The notes: generated by a model not told the origin, from the letters alone. Shown: positions 8,701 to 15,924, counted from the stretch's first letter. The stretch: DNA of 64,000 bases from VAZQ01 sp963841705 (GCA_963841705.1 CAWJDY010000009.1:1-64000), one strand, 5' to 3'. Numbers and translations: made by a program.

Positions 8701-8987
8701 TTCCAGGTATCGCCATCGTATCGATTCATAAATCCGAATTTGGCATCGCAAATCCGAACCGCGTTCGCCAGCATGGCCTCGAACACCGGCGCCAACTCGC
8801 CCGGCGAACTTGAGATGACGCGCAGCACTTCCGAGGTCGCCGTCTGCCGCTCCAAAGCTTCCTTGAGCTCGCGGCGGTACTTTGCCAGCGTCCGTTTCAG
8901 ATTGTCATTCGGGGCGCCGCGACGGCGTGCAGCCGTCCGCTCCTTACGGCGCTTGACCTTCGTTGTCTTCCGGCGGCGCACCTTCAT
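5721..8987 (-). CDS. Hybrid sensor histidine kinase: three GAF domains, HisKA-HATPase, two receivers
   Basis: The protein has 1088 residues. A basic N-terminus (MKVRRRKTTKVKRRKERTAA) and coiled coil precede three consecutive GAF domains, at about 65-210, 250-400 and 420-570. The domains are joined by near-repeats of QQTATA(E/D)(L/V)L(Q/K)VIS. HisKA follows with H595 in NMSHELRTPLNAIIG. The HATPase domain shows the N box LLSNANKFT, DTGIGM and YGGTGLGLAI. Two receivers close the protein, with phosphoacceptors D891 (LDIMMPDLDGW) and D1010 (LDLMMPKMDGF). I see no transmembrane segment, so it is a cytoplasmic sensor. The tandem GAF repeats suggest internal duplication. The start at 8987 fits a lysine/arginine-rich leader but is not fixed by a strong ribosome-binding site. 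Confidence 0.95.
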   Translation of the reverse strand: MKVRRRKTTKVKRRKERTAARRRGAPNDNLKRTLAKYRRELKEALERQTATSEVLRVISSSPGELAPVFEAMLANAVRICDAKFGFMNRYDGDTWKIAAVHGAAPAYTEYLQQRGYKRPGPETVVARIARTKQMVHIADLAASRGYAERDAVVVAAVERGGVRTLLGVPMLKEDELIGAILIYRQEVRPFTDKQIELVTNFAAQAVIAVENTRLLNELRQRTDDLSESLKQQTATAELLQVISSSPGNLEPVFQAMLENATRICGAKFGTLYLYNGDAFHATAFHNAPPAFIEDRKRAPLRPPPDSSLGRAARTKQVAHVLDSTKRESYVQRDPFVVAGAELGGYRTILSVPMLNEDKLIGAISIYRQQVRPFSEKQIKLVQNFAAQAVIAIENTRLLNELRESLQQQTATADVLKVISRSTFDLKAVLNTLVESAARLCDAHMTAITRQKDMNYHMLATHGFPPGFQQYIEAVPMASGRGSLTGRVLLEGKPVHIDDVLADAEYMMREAVTRAGTRTMLGVPLLRDGMPIGVMTLLRNTVQPFSDKQIDLAATFADQAVIAIENVRLFDEIQDKSRQLAEASQHKSQFLANMSHELRTPLNAIIGVSEMLREDAEALKQDTEPLDRVLGAARHLLALINDILDLSKIEAGRMELHLESFALVPLIDGVIKTIEPLAAKNGNQVAVHCDAAIGTMHADQMRLRQALLNLLSNANKFTEHGSITIDARQGEEDGRDWLTIAVADTGIGMTAEQMGKLFQEFSQADASTTRKYGGTGLGLAISKRFCQMMGGDITVASEPGKGSTFTVRLPRMAQSDAGLVTEARRGARTQPAPPMAEGVEEPLILVVDDDATVRELVERHLERAGFGVVTAGGGQEGLRLVRELRPAAVTLDIMMPDLDGWTVLAAIKGDPALASTPVVLMSIVDQKNRGYALGAADYLVKPVDRTKLIETLTGICGSTAGHALLVDDDELVRRGVRQALEPIGWRVTEAENGEVAVGVLAAGRPDVIILDLMMPKMDGFEFLDELRLRPEWQDVPVVIITAKDLTEEDRNRLNGGVERIIQKSNRDEMLRQLSREIGKCIKRQTPRIT

Positions 8988-9613
8988 TGCTACGCCGCCC
9001 GCCGCCGCGCCGGTCTAGCGAGCGGCCACGCCACCAACTCAATCGACGTGACGACTAGCCACCCTCGCATGAAGCCCTCCCACGACGCTTAGAACCACGC
9101 CAGGGGCAGCGAAGGGTATCACACCCGTGGCGACTTTGAGAGGGGCTTGGACCGGGGTCAGAGGACGAGAGCGCAATGCACCATTTTGCACCGCTTATGT
9201 CCGAGATGGGTCTTGTGTCACGAGTATCGCCGGTCCAAACGGCGATGCGTAACTGTACGAGAGATTGAAGGAGGGGCCTTCGACGTCGGCAATCAGGTAC
9301 TGATCTTAAGCCACCGCAAGCTGCCGTCGTAGTGAGATGGCTGATCGCTTGTGCGATGCAGCACGGAGTTCTGCTGTGGGTCATAATCCCGGCATTACCG
9401 CGCCGCAGCATTGCTGTCCGCTTCCCCTCAATCAACGGACATTACGACCGGCCTCCGGACCAGAGGCACCCGAGCGTGGTCATCTGATCCGGTGGTCCTG
9501 GGATAGGAAACGGTCCATCCTTCCATTTCCGCTTACCGCGGGCGTACGCTAGCTTTTGGCGCACCATCCCGAAGCAGCGGGCCTATTGACGTGGCAATTG
9601 TTGAGTTGCTGCT
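8988..9613. other. Long intergenic stretch, no supported gene
   Basis: Reading frames here (for example 9055-9435 minus and 9147-9332 plus) have no recognisable domain and arginine-rich shadow-like composition. The only structure I see is one copy of a 28-bp repeat at 9532-9559 that recurs at 10483-10510. Confidence 0.5.
9532..9559. repeat. 28-bp dispersed repeat, copy 1
   Basis: The sequence CTTACCGCGGGCGTACGCTA followed by GCTTTTGG matches 10483-10510 at 27 of 28 positions (G against A at position 11). Its centre CGTACG is palindromic. Both copies have the same orientation in non-coding DNA upstream of small minus-strand genes. Confidence 0.7.
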
Positions 9614-9790
9614 CTAGCCACGAGAATCCAGGGAAACGCCCAGGCTAAACGCCTTCTGACGAGTAGCTCCTTCCGACCGCTTAAGTGACCGAGCGATTTT
9701 TCCTGCTGGAGTCTTCGCCCGAGCAAGTGTTTTTAGTTCGCGAATGTCTGTTTTGGTCCATTCGCGTCGTTTTGAGTTTTTCTTGGCCAT
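9614..9790 (-). CDS. Small basic conserved protein (TPAGKIARSLKR family), 58 aa
   Basis: I place the start at the ATG at 9790 (MAKKNSKRREWTKTDIRELK), with GGAAA six bases upstream; the longer frame to 9883 has a non-coding-like N-terminus. The protein ends GATRQKAFSLGVSLDSRG. It resembles short rhizobial proteins with a W(T/S).(A/T)D(I/V)..LK.LA..KTPA.KIA..LKR...A.RQKA pattern, which looks like a small helix-turn-helix (homeodomain-like). It may bind DNA, but this is inference. It sits alone, followed by the 28-bp repeat in the intergenic DNA. Confidence 0.75.
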   Translation of the reverse strand: MAKKNSKRREWTKTDIRELKTLARAKTPAGKIARSLKRSEGATRQKAFSLGVSLDSRG

Positions 9791-9987
9791 TTCATTTCCA
9801 ATCTTAGAATTCGATGATTGTGGGATGACCCAACAGATTGTTGGGGGTTTGATGCTCGTAGAACTAAAAGACAACAAAGTCAATTAGTTCTTAGAAACGG
9901 GTGCCCATCTGAACTGCCTGTAAGCCGAGCCAGTTCGGCGGCCCACCTTACCCCCCCTACGCCACCTTCAAATCGACAGCACCCTGC

Positions 9988-10260
9988 TTGAGACCAATAC
10001 CAGGTCGTCTTCTCAGTGCCAAAGCAGATATTCCACGTTTGAATGATGCTGCCGACCATATAACCGACTACGTATCGAACGCTGTGAAGTTTGTTCGAGC
10101 GCATCTACCGAGAACAAAAACTGGAAACATGAAGACGCCCAAAGGGGCTTTTGGCGAGATACGCAACCCAAAAGCCCACGGTGGTCCCAGCATCACCGAC
10201 CCGCTGATCGCCGTCGAGGAAATGATGGCGGCTGGCATTCTTCTGCGCATTGTGAGCTAG
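9988..10260 (+). pseudogene. Remnant of a TIGR02391/Ymh-like protein C-terminus (tentative)
   Basis: The last 43 residues (from MKTPKGAFGEIRNPKAHGG to MMAAGILLRIVS) resemble the C-terminal GxxxxIRNPxAH...DPxxAxExxxxAxxLxR pattern of the Ymh / TIGR02391 family. The part before it has no family resemblance, so only a C-terminal fragment seems preserved. An ATG at 10129 with GGAAAC upstream could express the short form. Recognition is by motif only and is uncertain. Confidence 0.35.
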
Positions 10261-10263
10261 ACC

Positions 10264-10431
10264 CTAGCTGCGCCTATCGCGTCCTAGTCGCTGAATAGCC
10301 TCAACGCCCGCAAGCGCTGCCGCTGCCGCAAAGAACATCGCGAAGAAGTCCGCTTCTTGCTGCCAGGCCAAACCGAGCCCCAAACAAGCGGCCAGGGCGA
10401 TAAAGACCAGCTTTCGTACCGTCGCGTCCAT
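10264..10431 (-). CDS. Small membrane protein, 55 aa
   Basis: I place the start at the ATG at 10431 (MDATVRKLVFIALAACLGLG). Two hydrophobic stretches follow, separated by WQQEAD, and a basic tail IQRLGRDRRS ends the protein. This reads as a two-helix inner-membrane protein with its positive charges in the cytoplasm. The upstream extension of the frame reads through the 28-bp repeat and is likely non-coding. There is no recognised family and no strong ribosome-binding site. It converges on the plus-strand remnant ending at 10260. Confidence 0.4.
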   Translation of the reverse strand: MDATVRKLVFIALAACLGLGLAWQQEADFFAMFFAAAAALAGVEAIQRLGRDRRS

Positions 10432-10899
10432 AACGATTTGCTTTGGACCCCTATTTAATGCCCGGATAATCCCCCTGTTCCCCTTACCGCGGACGTACGC
10501 TAGCTTTTGGGCTTCCATCCTATAGCGGATAGCGACCAGCGCCGGATATCTCGCAGTATCCCACGGCAAAGGGATGGCGGAGGGGAGGAGCTGGGTCTAT
10601 TGGGCGGAGGTCGGCACGATGCAGGTTTCCTGGCAGGTCCGCAGTACCTTCGACTTCGGCCATAAACGTGCGCTTCAGAGACATAATTCCATAATTCAAC
10701 AGCAAGAAACGAAGTGCTTTAGGCTTAACTGACGTGAGATGCTCGCAACTCGCGCCAGGAGCGAGGTCGCCAGAACATTTGATGCTGCTTCGGGTTTGAC
10801 GCCCGTCCCTATGTCCATCACCCCGCTCTTGGGCGATCGAAATAATTACCGCTACCCAATCGTGGACGCGGCGCTTCTAACTAGCCTGGAGTGCAACAC
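10432..10899. other. Intergenic stretch with one dispersed repeat
   Basis: It holds the second 28-bp repeat (10483-10510). Nothing else is recognisable; the frame at 10520-10705 is short and featureless. Confidence 0.5.
10483..10510. repeat. 28-bp dispersed repeat, copy 2
   Basis: It matches 9532-9559 with one substitution (CTTACCGCGGACGTACGCTA, then GCTTTTGG). It lies 52 bp upstream of the small membrane protein start. Confidence 0.7.
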
Positions 10900-11091
10900 A
10901 TGACCGAATCCTCTGTATGGAAGTGTTTTGGGGACAACCAGCGACGACCTAAGGACAATCTCGAATTAAAGTTTACATCGCTTTGCTCAATTACCGGCCA
11001 TCCGTGCGAAGGCGGTCTTTCTTATCTATGCGAAGAATACGGCTGCGCTCGCAAGGGTGGCTTATCGCCGCACTCTCATGAGAATTTTTGA
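10900..11091 (+). CDS. Small cysteine-containing rhizobial protein (CxxxGHPCEG..YLCE.YGCARK), 63 aa
   Basis: The ATG at 10900 has GGAG nine bases upstream. The 63-residue protein contains LCSITGHPCEGGLSYLCEEY and GCARKGGLSPHSHENF. The spacing of the four cysteines in this half suggests a small zinc or redox knuckle. Short proteins with the same C-terminal pattern are familiar from Bradyrhizobium genomes, without a known function. The N-terminal third does not look like the usual form, so a replaced or truncated N-terminus is possible. Confidence 0.55.
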   Translation: MTESSVWKCFGDNQRRPKDNLELKFTSLCSITGHPCEGGLSYLCEEYGCARKGGLSPHSHENF

Positions 11092-11213
11092 ATGGCGGAG
11101 GTGCTTTCGGGTCGTCCGCGGGCTTGACTTCATAAGCAACAGACAAAACGACCGGAGCGATCGATGTTAAGTGAGATTTATGAGCTGCGGTAATGAGCCC
11201 GCCGGCAGTGAGA

Positions 11214-11276
11214 CCGCTTACCCTCCGATACTCTCCGTCAATACGGACATTCCCGCTCAGCCGCCCTGTGCCAATT
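11214..11276. repeat. Dispersed degenerate repeat, copy 2
   Basis: It resembles 933-995 (GCTTACCCTCC(G/A)A, CTCTCCGT, CCCGCTC in the same order). It lies just downstream of the stop of the third intact binding-protein gene. Confidence 0.5.
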
Positions 11277-11307
11277 CCCAACTCATGCAGCGCAGCAAAA
11301 CGGCGTC

Positions 11308-12285
11308 TCATTCGATAACCTCGTCGGCAATGGCGAGCACGCTCGGCGGAATTGTAAGGCCGAGTGCCTTTGCCGTCCTGAGATTAATCACAAGCTCGAA
11401 CTTGGTTGGCTGCATAACCGGAAGGTCGGAAGGCTTTGCTCCTGCGATGATCCTGCCGGCATACACGCCAATTTGGCGATATGCGTCGGGCAGGTGCGTA
11501 CCGTAGCTTATGAGGCCACCAGCCGCGACAAACTCGCGACGATCATAAATCGCAGGAATTTTGTGGTATGCCGCTAGCACGACGATTTGATGAGAACGGA
11601 CGACAAAGAATGGATCGGTACTGACGATGAGCGCACCTCCCCGTTGGGCGAGCACAGTGAAAGCATTGTCAATATCGCGTTCGCTGCTGGCGTTTAGAAT
11701 ACTGATCTGCTGTCCGCTCTCTTGCGCCGCAGCTTGTATGTCGCTCAAGTGAAATTCTGCCTCCGGAGCCTGCGGATTCATGAGATAGGATATTGGCGCG
11801 CCGGCTGGAGACAGCTGCCTCACAAACTCCAGCCGCTTGGCCACCAGAGCGCTGGTCAACAAGCTCATCCCGGTTGCATTGCCGCCCGGCTGATTGAAGC
11901 TCGCCACCAAGCCCAACTTGACTGGATCATCCTGGCTTAAAAAGACGTGCGGAATTGTCGAGGTCGCCGTCTTGGCCGCGAGGTTCGAGCTGCCCCCGGT
12001 CGTGACGATGACCGCCGCGCGCAGTTGCACCAGTTCAGCTGCCAGCTGGGGTAGGCGCTCGAATTGGCCTTCCGCCCAGCGCGACTCGATGGCGACGTTT
12101 TGGCCTTCAATATAGCCGCTCTCTTTGAGACCTTGGCGGAATGCACCCAGGAGATCGGCGAATGCGGCAAATGACGAGCTGCTTAAAATGCCAACTATCG
12201 GCATCGCCGGCTGCTGTGCGTGTACCGCGAGCGGCCATGCAACGGCGGCACTACCGAGCAGTGCGATGAATTTCCGTCGCCTCAT
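11308..12285 (-). CDS. ABC transporter substrate-binding protein (PF04392 family)
   Basis: I place the start at the ATG at 12285 (MRRRKFIALLGSAAVAWPLA), with GGAAG seven bases upstream; the frame continues to 12381 without coding character. The 325-residue protein has a signal peptide ending VHAQQP. It then shows RWAEGQFERLPQLAAELV, HVFLSQDDPVKLGLV, NQPGGNATG, GGLISYG, PSDLPVMQPTKFELVINLRT and IADEVIE. It is closer to the 4022-5002 paralogue than to the 3039-4025 one. No cognate permease or ATPase is adjacent. The 23-bp element shared with the other locus is 60 bp upstream. Confidence 0.93.
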   Translation of the reverse strand: MRRRKFIALLGSAAVAWPLAVHAQQPAMPIVGILSSSSFAAFADLLGAFRQGLKESGYIEGQNVAIESRWAEGQFERLPQLAAELVQLRAAVIVTTGGSSNLAAKTATSTIPHVFLSQDDPVKLGLVASFNQPGGNATGMSLLTSALVAKRLEFVRQLSPAGAPISYLMNPQAPEAEFHLSDIQAAAQESGQQISILNASSERDIDNAFTVLAQRGGALIVSTDPFFVVRSHQIVVLAAYHKIPAIYDRREFVAAGGLISYGTHLPDAYRQIGVYAGRIIAGAKPSDLPVMQPTKFELVINLRTAKALGLTIPPSVLAIADEVIE

Positions 12286-13194
12286 GGGGCTTCCGCCGTG
12301 CTGCCGAGACTCCGGGCGGGTCGAGGCTATCACGCTTCGAGAGTGTTGTGCATCACAGCAAATTTGGGGTGCCAACGTCACCTAAGGGTCAAAAGCACGC
12401 ATTACCGCATTGCAACAGCAATGGCCGGTTCACCTCAAAAAGCGGACTTGCCATTGGAGCAACAACCTCTGCGGTTTGATGACAGCGTCCAGAGATGCAG
12501 TCACAGTCGCAGAAGCCATGCGACTGGATCCGATCGCGCAAATCGATTGCCCGCCCGTTGCGGGGCACCAATGACCCCCTCAGGCGAAAAGCCCTACGCG
12601 CCCAGACGTCTGCCCCCCTCGGCCGCGAGGGTCATAGATGCCCACCCCCCCTCCGACCCTCGTTGAAATCTTGGAGACCCCCTCCCAATCGTGCGCATAG
12701 ATGCCGGACCCCCTATGTATCCCGCTCCAACCATCTCGATGGCGCTCGATACACTCCCTTCGATACCCTTGCGGCGCCCAGCGCACCTCGAACACCTGAC
12801 TTTTCAAACGAGCCGATTTGCTCGCAATCTTGAAAACCGCGGGATAATTTTCCCGCTTTCGCGGCGTTGAACGAGACGGTCGCGAGTTCGGCTTTGAACA
12901 ACGGCGAGATCTCTGACTTCCCCGTCCGGTGGTGGCACGGCCGCCCACTCCGCATCGTCTCGTAGCGCTCGTCACCTACCCCGTGTTAGCTCAATTCCGC
13001 GCCGTGGAAATCCAGGCTAGGGTATTTCTCCGACCGTAGGAGGTCCGCCGTAAAACACCTATTAGCTCCCTAGTCAATCTTACCGATGGATAGAAGGTCA
13101 ACGTTCGACCCAGCCCGCCACATAGCATGTATGCGTTCGGAAACTTCCGAAAGGTGGTGCTAGAGACAGTCCGGAAATTCTTCCCCAGAGCGCA
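12286..13194. other. Long intergenic stretch with degraded sequence
   Basis: Frames at 12580-12975 (minus), 12713-12955 (minus) and 12495-12833 (plus) are arginine- or proline-rich without recognisable domains. A direct repeat of CATAGATGCC occurs at 12636 and 12696. I see no transposase and no complete gene. Apart from the 23-bp element near 12345 it looks like debris. Confidence 0.5.
12345..12367 (-). promoter_or_regulatory. Conserved upstream element, second copy
   Basis: It is identical over 23 bp to 5061-5083 and sits 60 bp upstream of the ATG at 12285. The flanking DNA is unrelated in the two loci, which argues for selection or for a shared insertion of a small module. Confidence 0.45.
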
Positions 13195-13684
13195 ATGGCT
13201 TTTTCGCACTCCATCGACGATCGTTACTTCGAGGACTATATCGAAGGCGACGTTCATACCTTCGGCAGTATTGCGGTCGAGGCGCACGAGATCATTTCCT
13301 TCGCTCAACGCTTCGATCCTCAGCTTTTTCACATCGACCCAGAGGCGGCAAAGGAGACGTTGTTCGGCGGTCTCATTGCTAGTGGCTGGCACACTGGGGG
13401 ACTGATGATGCGGCTTTATGTCGAGCATTATCTGACTCACGTCGCGAAGTCTTGCCTCTCCGGGCATCGACGAATTGCGCTGGGTCAAGCCGGTGCGACC
13501 GGGCGATCGGCTATCGGTACGCGTGACCGTCCTGAAAGCCACGCCATCAAAATCCAAGTCGGATCGCGGCGTGGTTACTTCGTTTATCGAAGTATTCAAC
13601 CAGGCCGGTGAGGTTGTGATGACGCTTAAGATCGTAAACATTATCGCCCGACGTCACGGGGAGGACGCGCAAAGCACCAGATAA
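13195..13684 (+). pseudogene. Frameshifted MaoC-like dehydratase
   Basis: The first frame (from MAFSHSIDDRYFEDYIEGDV) is MaoC-like. It has FDPQLFHIDPEAAKETLFGG and LIASGWHTGGLMMRL, containing the family's hydratase-2-like D...H pattern. Near 13455 the frame breaks. The remaining domain continues in another frame as SPGIDELRWVKPVRPGDRLS, RVTVLKATPSKSKSDRG and FIEVFNQAGEVVMTL, to a stop at 13684. The junction implies one extra base (or two missing). Intact, it would be about 160 residues and act as an R-specific hydratase or a related enzyme on acyl-CoA-like substrates. It is probably inactive unless the shift is a sequencing error. Confidence 0.88.
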
Positions 13685-14084
13685 TCGTGCCACCATTTGA
13701 GGCCGAACAGGCGAAACCGCCGAAATGTGCATCAAGGCTGGCAAGCGCGGCCCCGAGATTGATGCTTGTGTGCGCGATTCCGGCTTGTGGCATCGTGGCG
13801 TGCGATAGCGCCCCTCACCAGGCGGCGCGTCCTCCGTCACATGCACAAGGTGTAAGTTGAGGCGTGTAGGCGTGCATGGCGGAGCTGGTTCACAGATCGT
13901 CAGGGAGAAGCTGCGTGCAGCGTTTGAAGGCTGGAAGGCAGGCGCGGCGTCGAAGGTTTATCTCTTTTTTTGAAAGCCTCGTTGCGCAGTTCTGACCGGA
14001 GCTGCTCGTCACGCTTCGGCGTCCAGAAGCTGCCGCTGATCCGCCGCATCTTGCGCGCTCGTAGTGGGGCAGCTTGTGTGCGGC
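13685..14084. other. Intergenic stretch, possible minus-strand remnant
   Basis: On the minus strand a short in-frame piece (MRRISGSFWTPKRDEQL, near 13996-14050) resembles the start of small rhizobial helix-turn-helix proteins of the FWTP(E/K)RDE.L type. It loses resemblance within 20 residues. No complete gene is visible. Confidence 0.4.
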
Positions 14085-14159
14085 TCACTCTGTAATCATC
14101 CCCATCGGCCACACAGCCGCTGTGCCCCCGAGGAGCGCGATGAGGTCTCGGCGGTTCAT
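14085..14159 (-). pseudogene. Signal-peptide remnant of an ABC substrate-binding protein
   Basis: An ATG at 14159 overlaps the stop of the upstream fragment as ATGA. It encodes MNRRDLIALLGGTAAVWPMG, the family's typical leader, and then stops after MITE. Only 24 residues remain. It is the start of a second tandem paralogue whose body has been lost. Confidence 0.75.
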
Positions 14160-14482
14160 TCGATGACCTCGTCGGCGCGGAGCAAGGTGGAGACGGGCAG
14201 CTCAATGCCCATTGCTTTGGAGGCCTTCAGATTGACGACCATCTCGTACTTGTTTGGCTGCTCGACGGGAAGGTCAGCAGGTTTGGTCCCCGTGAGAACC
14301 TTGCCCATGAGCGTTCCAGCTTGTCGGTACATCGCTGTCGCGTCCGCCCCGTAGGACATGAGACCTCCAGCCTCAACGTATCCCTTGAAGACAAACATAG
14401 CAGGCAGACGCTGCTTGCGCAGAAGGTCGCCGATCTGCTCCCGGTATCGTCCAAAGAACGGGCCGGACAGAACGAGCAGCAT
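14156..14482 (-). pseudogene. C-terminal fragment of an ABC substrate-binding protein
   Basis: This 108-residue frame matches only the C-terminal third of the PF04392 family: PAMFVFKGYVEAGGLMSYG, YRQAGTLMGKVLTGTKPADL, then NKYEMVVNLKASKAMGIELP and RADEVIE at the end. No signal peptide or N-terminal lobe precedes it, and the upstream DNA is unrelated. The fragment cannot form the two-lobed protein. Together with the adjacent leader remnant it marks a collapsed tandem pair. Confidence 0.85.
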
Positions 14483-14631
14483 GTGCGGGCGTGTTGGGGA
14501 TCAAGGCGTTCTGCGGGGTCGGGTGGGCGCCCCAGACCCTGTGGAAGGCTGATGTGCGGTAGTTGCCTTTCAACGCTCTGTCACAATCCCCGTTCAGTGT
14601 CAGCAGGTGCATTGCGCCCACGCCCAAACCC

Positions 14632-14871
14632 ATGCCGATCAATCATCTGGTGAAGGAGCAGCACTCGTTTGGACCCGACGAGCTGAAGGTCTTGGCGACC
14701 GCATTCGATGCGGCGCTGCTGGAGCTGGGCCTTGGCCGAACTGATCCTGCGGCCCTCTTGGTCGCGAAACGGATCATCGCGCTTGCACAGGGAGGCGAGC
14801 GCGACCCGATCCGACTGCGCGAAAGTGCCGTTAGGGGCGCGGTGATCCCAGCGCCTCTGCGTCTCACCTAG
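14632..14871 (+). CDS. Small conserved rhizobial protein (SFGPDELKVL...KRIIALA...ERDP family), 79 aa
   Basis: I place the start at the ATG at 14632 (MPINHLVKEQHSFGPDELKV). The protein continues FDAALLELGLGRTDPAALLV and KRIIALAQGGERDPIRLRES. This pattern is common among short Bradyrhizobiaceae proteins of unknown function. It is helical and soluble, with no signal. The upstream part of the frame (from 14563) does not fit the family. Its stop overlaps the stop of a convergent small membrane gene by two bases. Confidence 0.75.
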   Translation: MPINHLVKEQHSFGPDELKVLATAFDAALLELGLGRTDPAALLVAKRIIALAQGGERDPIRLRESAVRGAVIPAPLRLT

Positions 14872-15005
14872 CCCGCTAGGGCGACTAGCTGCACAGTGGC
14901 CGCCGCTACCGTGAGCACCACGGCTGAGCCCACCAGTGCCGCAGCCATGATGTAGCGGTCGGACGGAGGCGCGATTTCGAGCAGCTGGTGAAGTAGTCCC
15001 TTCAT
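14868..15005 (-). CDS. Small membrane protein, 45 aa
   Basis: The ATG at 15005 opens a 45-residue protein (MKGLLHQLLEIAPPSDRYIM) with one long hydrophobic helix (MAAALVGSAVVLTVAAATVQ) ending LVALAG. It is the last of a run of four short minus-strand frames (15758 to 14868), at least three of which encode one predicted membrane helix. The stop overlaps the convergent gene's stop. No ribosome-binding site stands out. Coding is supported by the clean helix and the context, not by homology. Confidence 0.4.
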   Translation of the reverse strand: MKGLLHQLLEIAPPSDRYIMAAALVGSAVVLTVAAATVQLVALAG

Positions 15006-15063
15006 GCCGGGATAACGCGCCAGCAGCTTTTAAGTTGCCTACCCTACACTTGGCCAGTAGCCG

Positions 15064-15288
15064 CTACCGCGCCCTTCCGTCCGTCTCGCGCGACCCACCG
15101 CCCTGCGCGGTCGCAGGCAGCTCGAACGTGGTGGTGCTGTAACAACTCGCGAGGCGTGCTGGGTTGTCGAACGCTGCGATGGAGATTGCAGCCAAGAGAG
15201 TGGCTACGGTGAGCACAAGAGCTACTACGACTGCGCTGCCCCAGTCAGCGCGGGCGCTGTCGCTCCAGTGTTGATCGTGTTGTTTCAC
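15064..15288 (-). CDS. Small single-pass membrane protein, 74 aa
   Basis: The GTG at 15288 overlaps the upstream stop as GTGA, which suggests translational coupling. The sequence MKQHDQHWSDSARADWGSAV leads into a membrane helix (VVVALVLTVATLLAAISIAA). A polar tail follows with one Cys and many Ser, Thr and Gly. The topology is probably N-in with a periplasmic tail. The family is not recognised. It pairs with the 15285-15509 gene, which has the same architecture. Confidence 0.5.
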   Translation of the reverse strand: MKQHDQHWSDSARADWGSAVVVALVLTVATLLAAISIAAFDNPARLASCYSTTTFELPATAQGGGSRETDGRAR

Positions 15289-15509
15289 CGCTCAATGTCT
15301 CGGCGCCCGCGCATGGGCACGACCCCTCGTTGGCCCGTTGTGCTGGGCTCTGACGCGGGGGTAATGCTGGGACCAGTGGCAACCAACGGGGAGTTCCTTT
15401 GCAGCGTAAAGGTGATCAGAGCCATCACGACGACCATCGCTGCGAGGACCGCGATGATGTCACCGTTGCGCCATTGGCGAAGGCCTCGTCGGGTCCGTTC
15501 GTCGCTCAT
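15285..15509 (-). CDS. Small single-pass membrane protein, 74 aa
   Basis: The sequence MSDERTRRGLRQWRNGDIIA is followed by a hydrophobic helix (VLAAMVVVMALITFTLQ) and a Ser/Thr/Pro-rich tail ending RGRRDIER. The positively charged N-terminus predicts N-in. Length and layout match the downstream gene, with which it overlaps by 4 bp, so the two are probably an old duplication or a functional pair. I do not recognise the family. Confidence 0.5.
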   Translation of the reverse strand: MSDERTRRGLRQWRNGDIIAVLAAMVVVMALITFTLQRNSPLVATGPSITPASEPSTTGQRGVVPMRGRRDIER

Positions 15510-15539
15510 GGCTGGTTCCTCGTGCCGCTGAAACCGCGC

Positions 15540-15758
15540 TCATCCGTGCCTCGGGTCGGAGCGTGGCGCCACCTCCGGGCCCGGGTCACGCAGTCGTCTA
15601 TGCAGCTCGCGCAGCAAGTCCGCGATCCGCTGGGGCATGGTTTTGGAAACCTCCGATCGTGCGGCCAGTTCGCTGGCGACAGCTGCTTGGATTTCTTTGA
15701 TGATCAGGTGCTTGCGCGCCGATTGCAGGGTTTTTCCTGTACCGTATCTACGAGCCAT
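15540..15758 (-). CDS. Hypothetical helical protein, 72 aa
   Basis: I place the start at the ATG at 15758 (MARRYGTGKTLQSARKHLII). The protein is basic and helical, with KEIQAAVASELAARSEVSK and MPQRIADLLRELHRRLRD. The segment MPQRIADLLREL is faintly like the C-terminal motif of NepR anti-sigma factors (LPERF..LL..L), but the rest of NepR is absent and I do not call it that. It is 30 bp upstream of the two single-pass membrane genes and probably in the same transcript. Confidence 0.4.
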   Translation of the reverse strand: MARRYGTGKTLQSARKHLIIKEIQAAVASELAARSEVSKTMPQRIADLLRELHRRLRDPGPEVAPRSDPRHG

Positions 15759-15924
15759 GCGGGCACCCGGCGGGTCGATTATCTGATACAACGCAAGGAC
15801 TGGACTTTTCGTTCCGAAGTAGGGTTCGCCGTGGGGAGGCCGTACGCGGCTCGCGACGAGGGAACTTGGAACCGGAACTTTGGTTTAGAGTGATGGCCAA
15901 TGACCCGAGCCAAGAGCTTGTGCC

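Noticed and set aside
8988..9613. Small genes at 9055-9435 and 9147-9332
   Set aside because: Both are short, arginine/cysteine-rich and without ribosome-binding site or recognisable motif.
12580..12975. Minus-strand 131-residue frame in the 12-13 kb gap
   Set aside because: It is glycine/arginine-rich with no family resemblance, no ribosome-binding site and surrounding debris. I could not support it as a gene.
12991..13641. Minus-strand 216-residue frame opposite the MaoC region
   Set aside because: It looks like a shadow. The plus-strand pieces have clear MaoC character even though they are frameshifted.
15540..15758. NepR-like anti-sigma factor
   Set aside because: Only a short segment (MPQRIADLLREL) resembles the motif. 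The rest does not match, and no sigma factor or PhyR gene is nearby.
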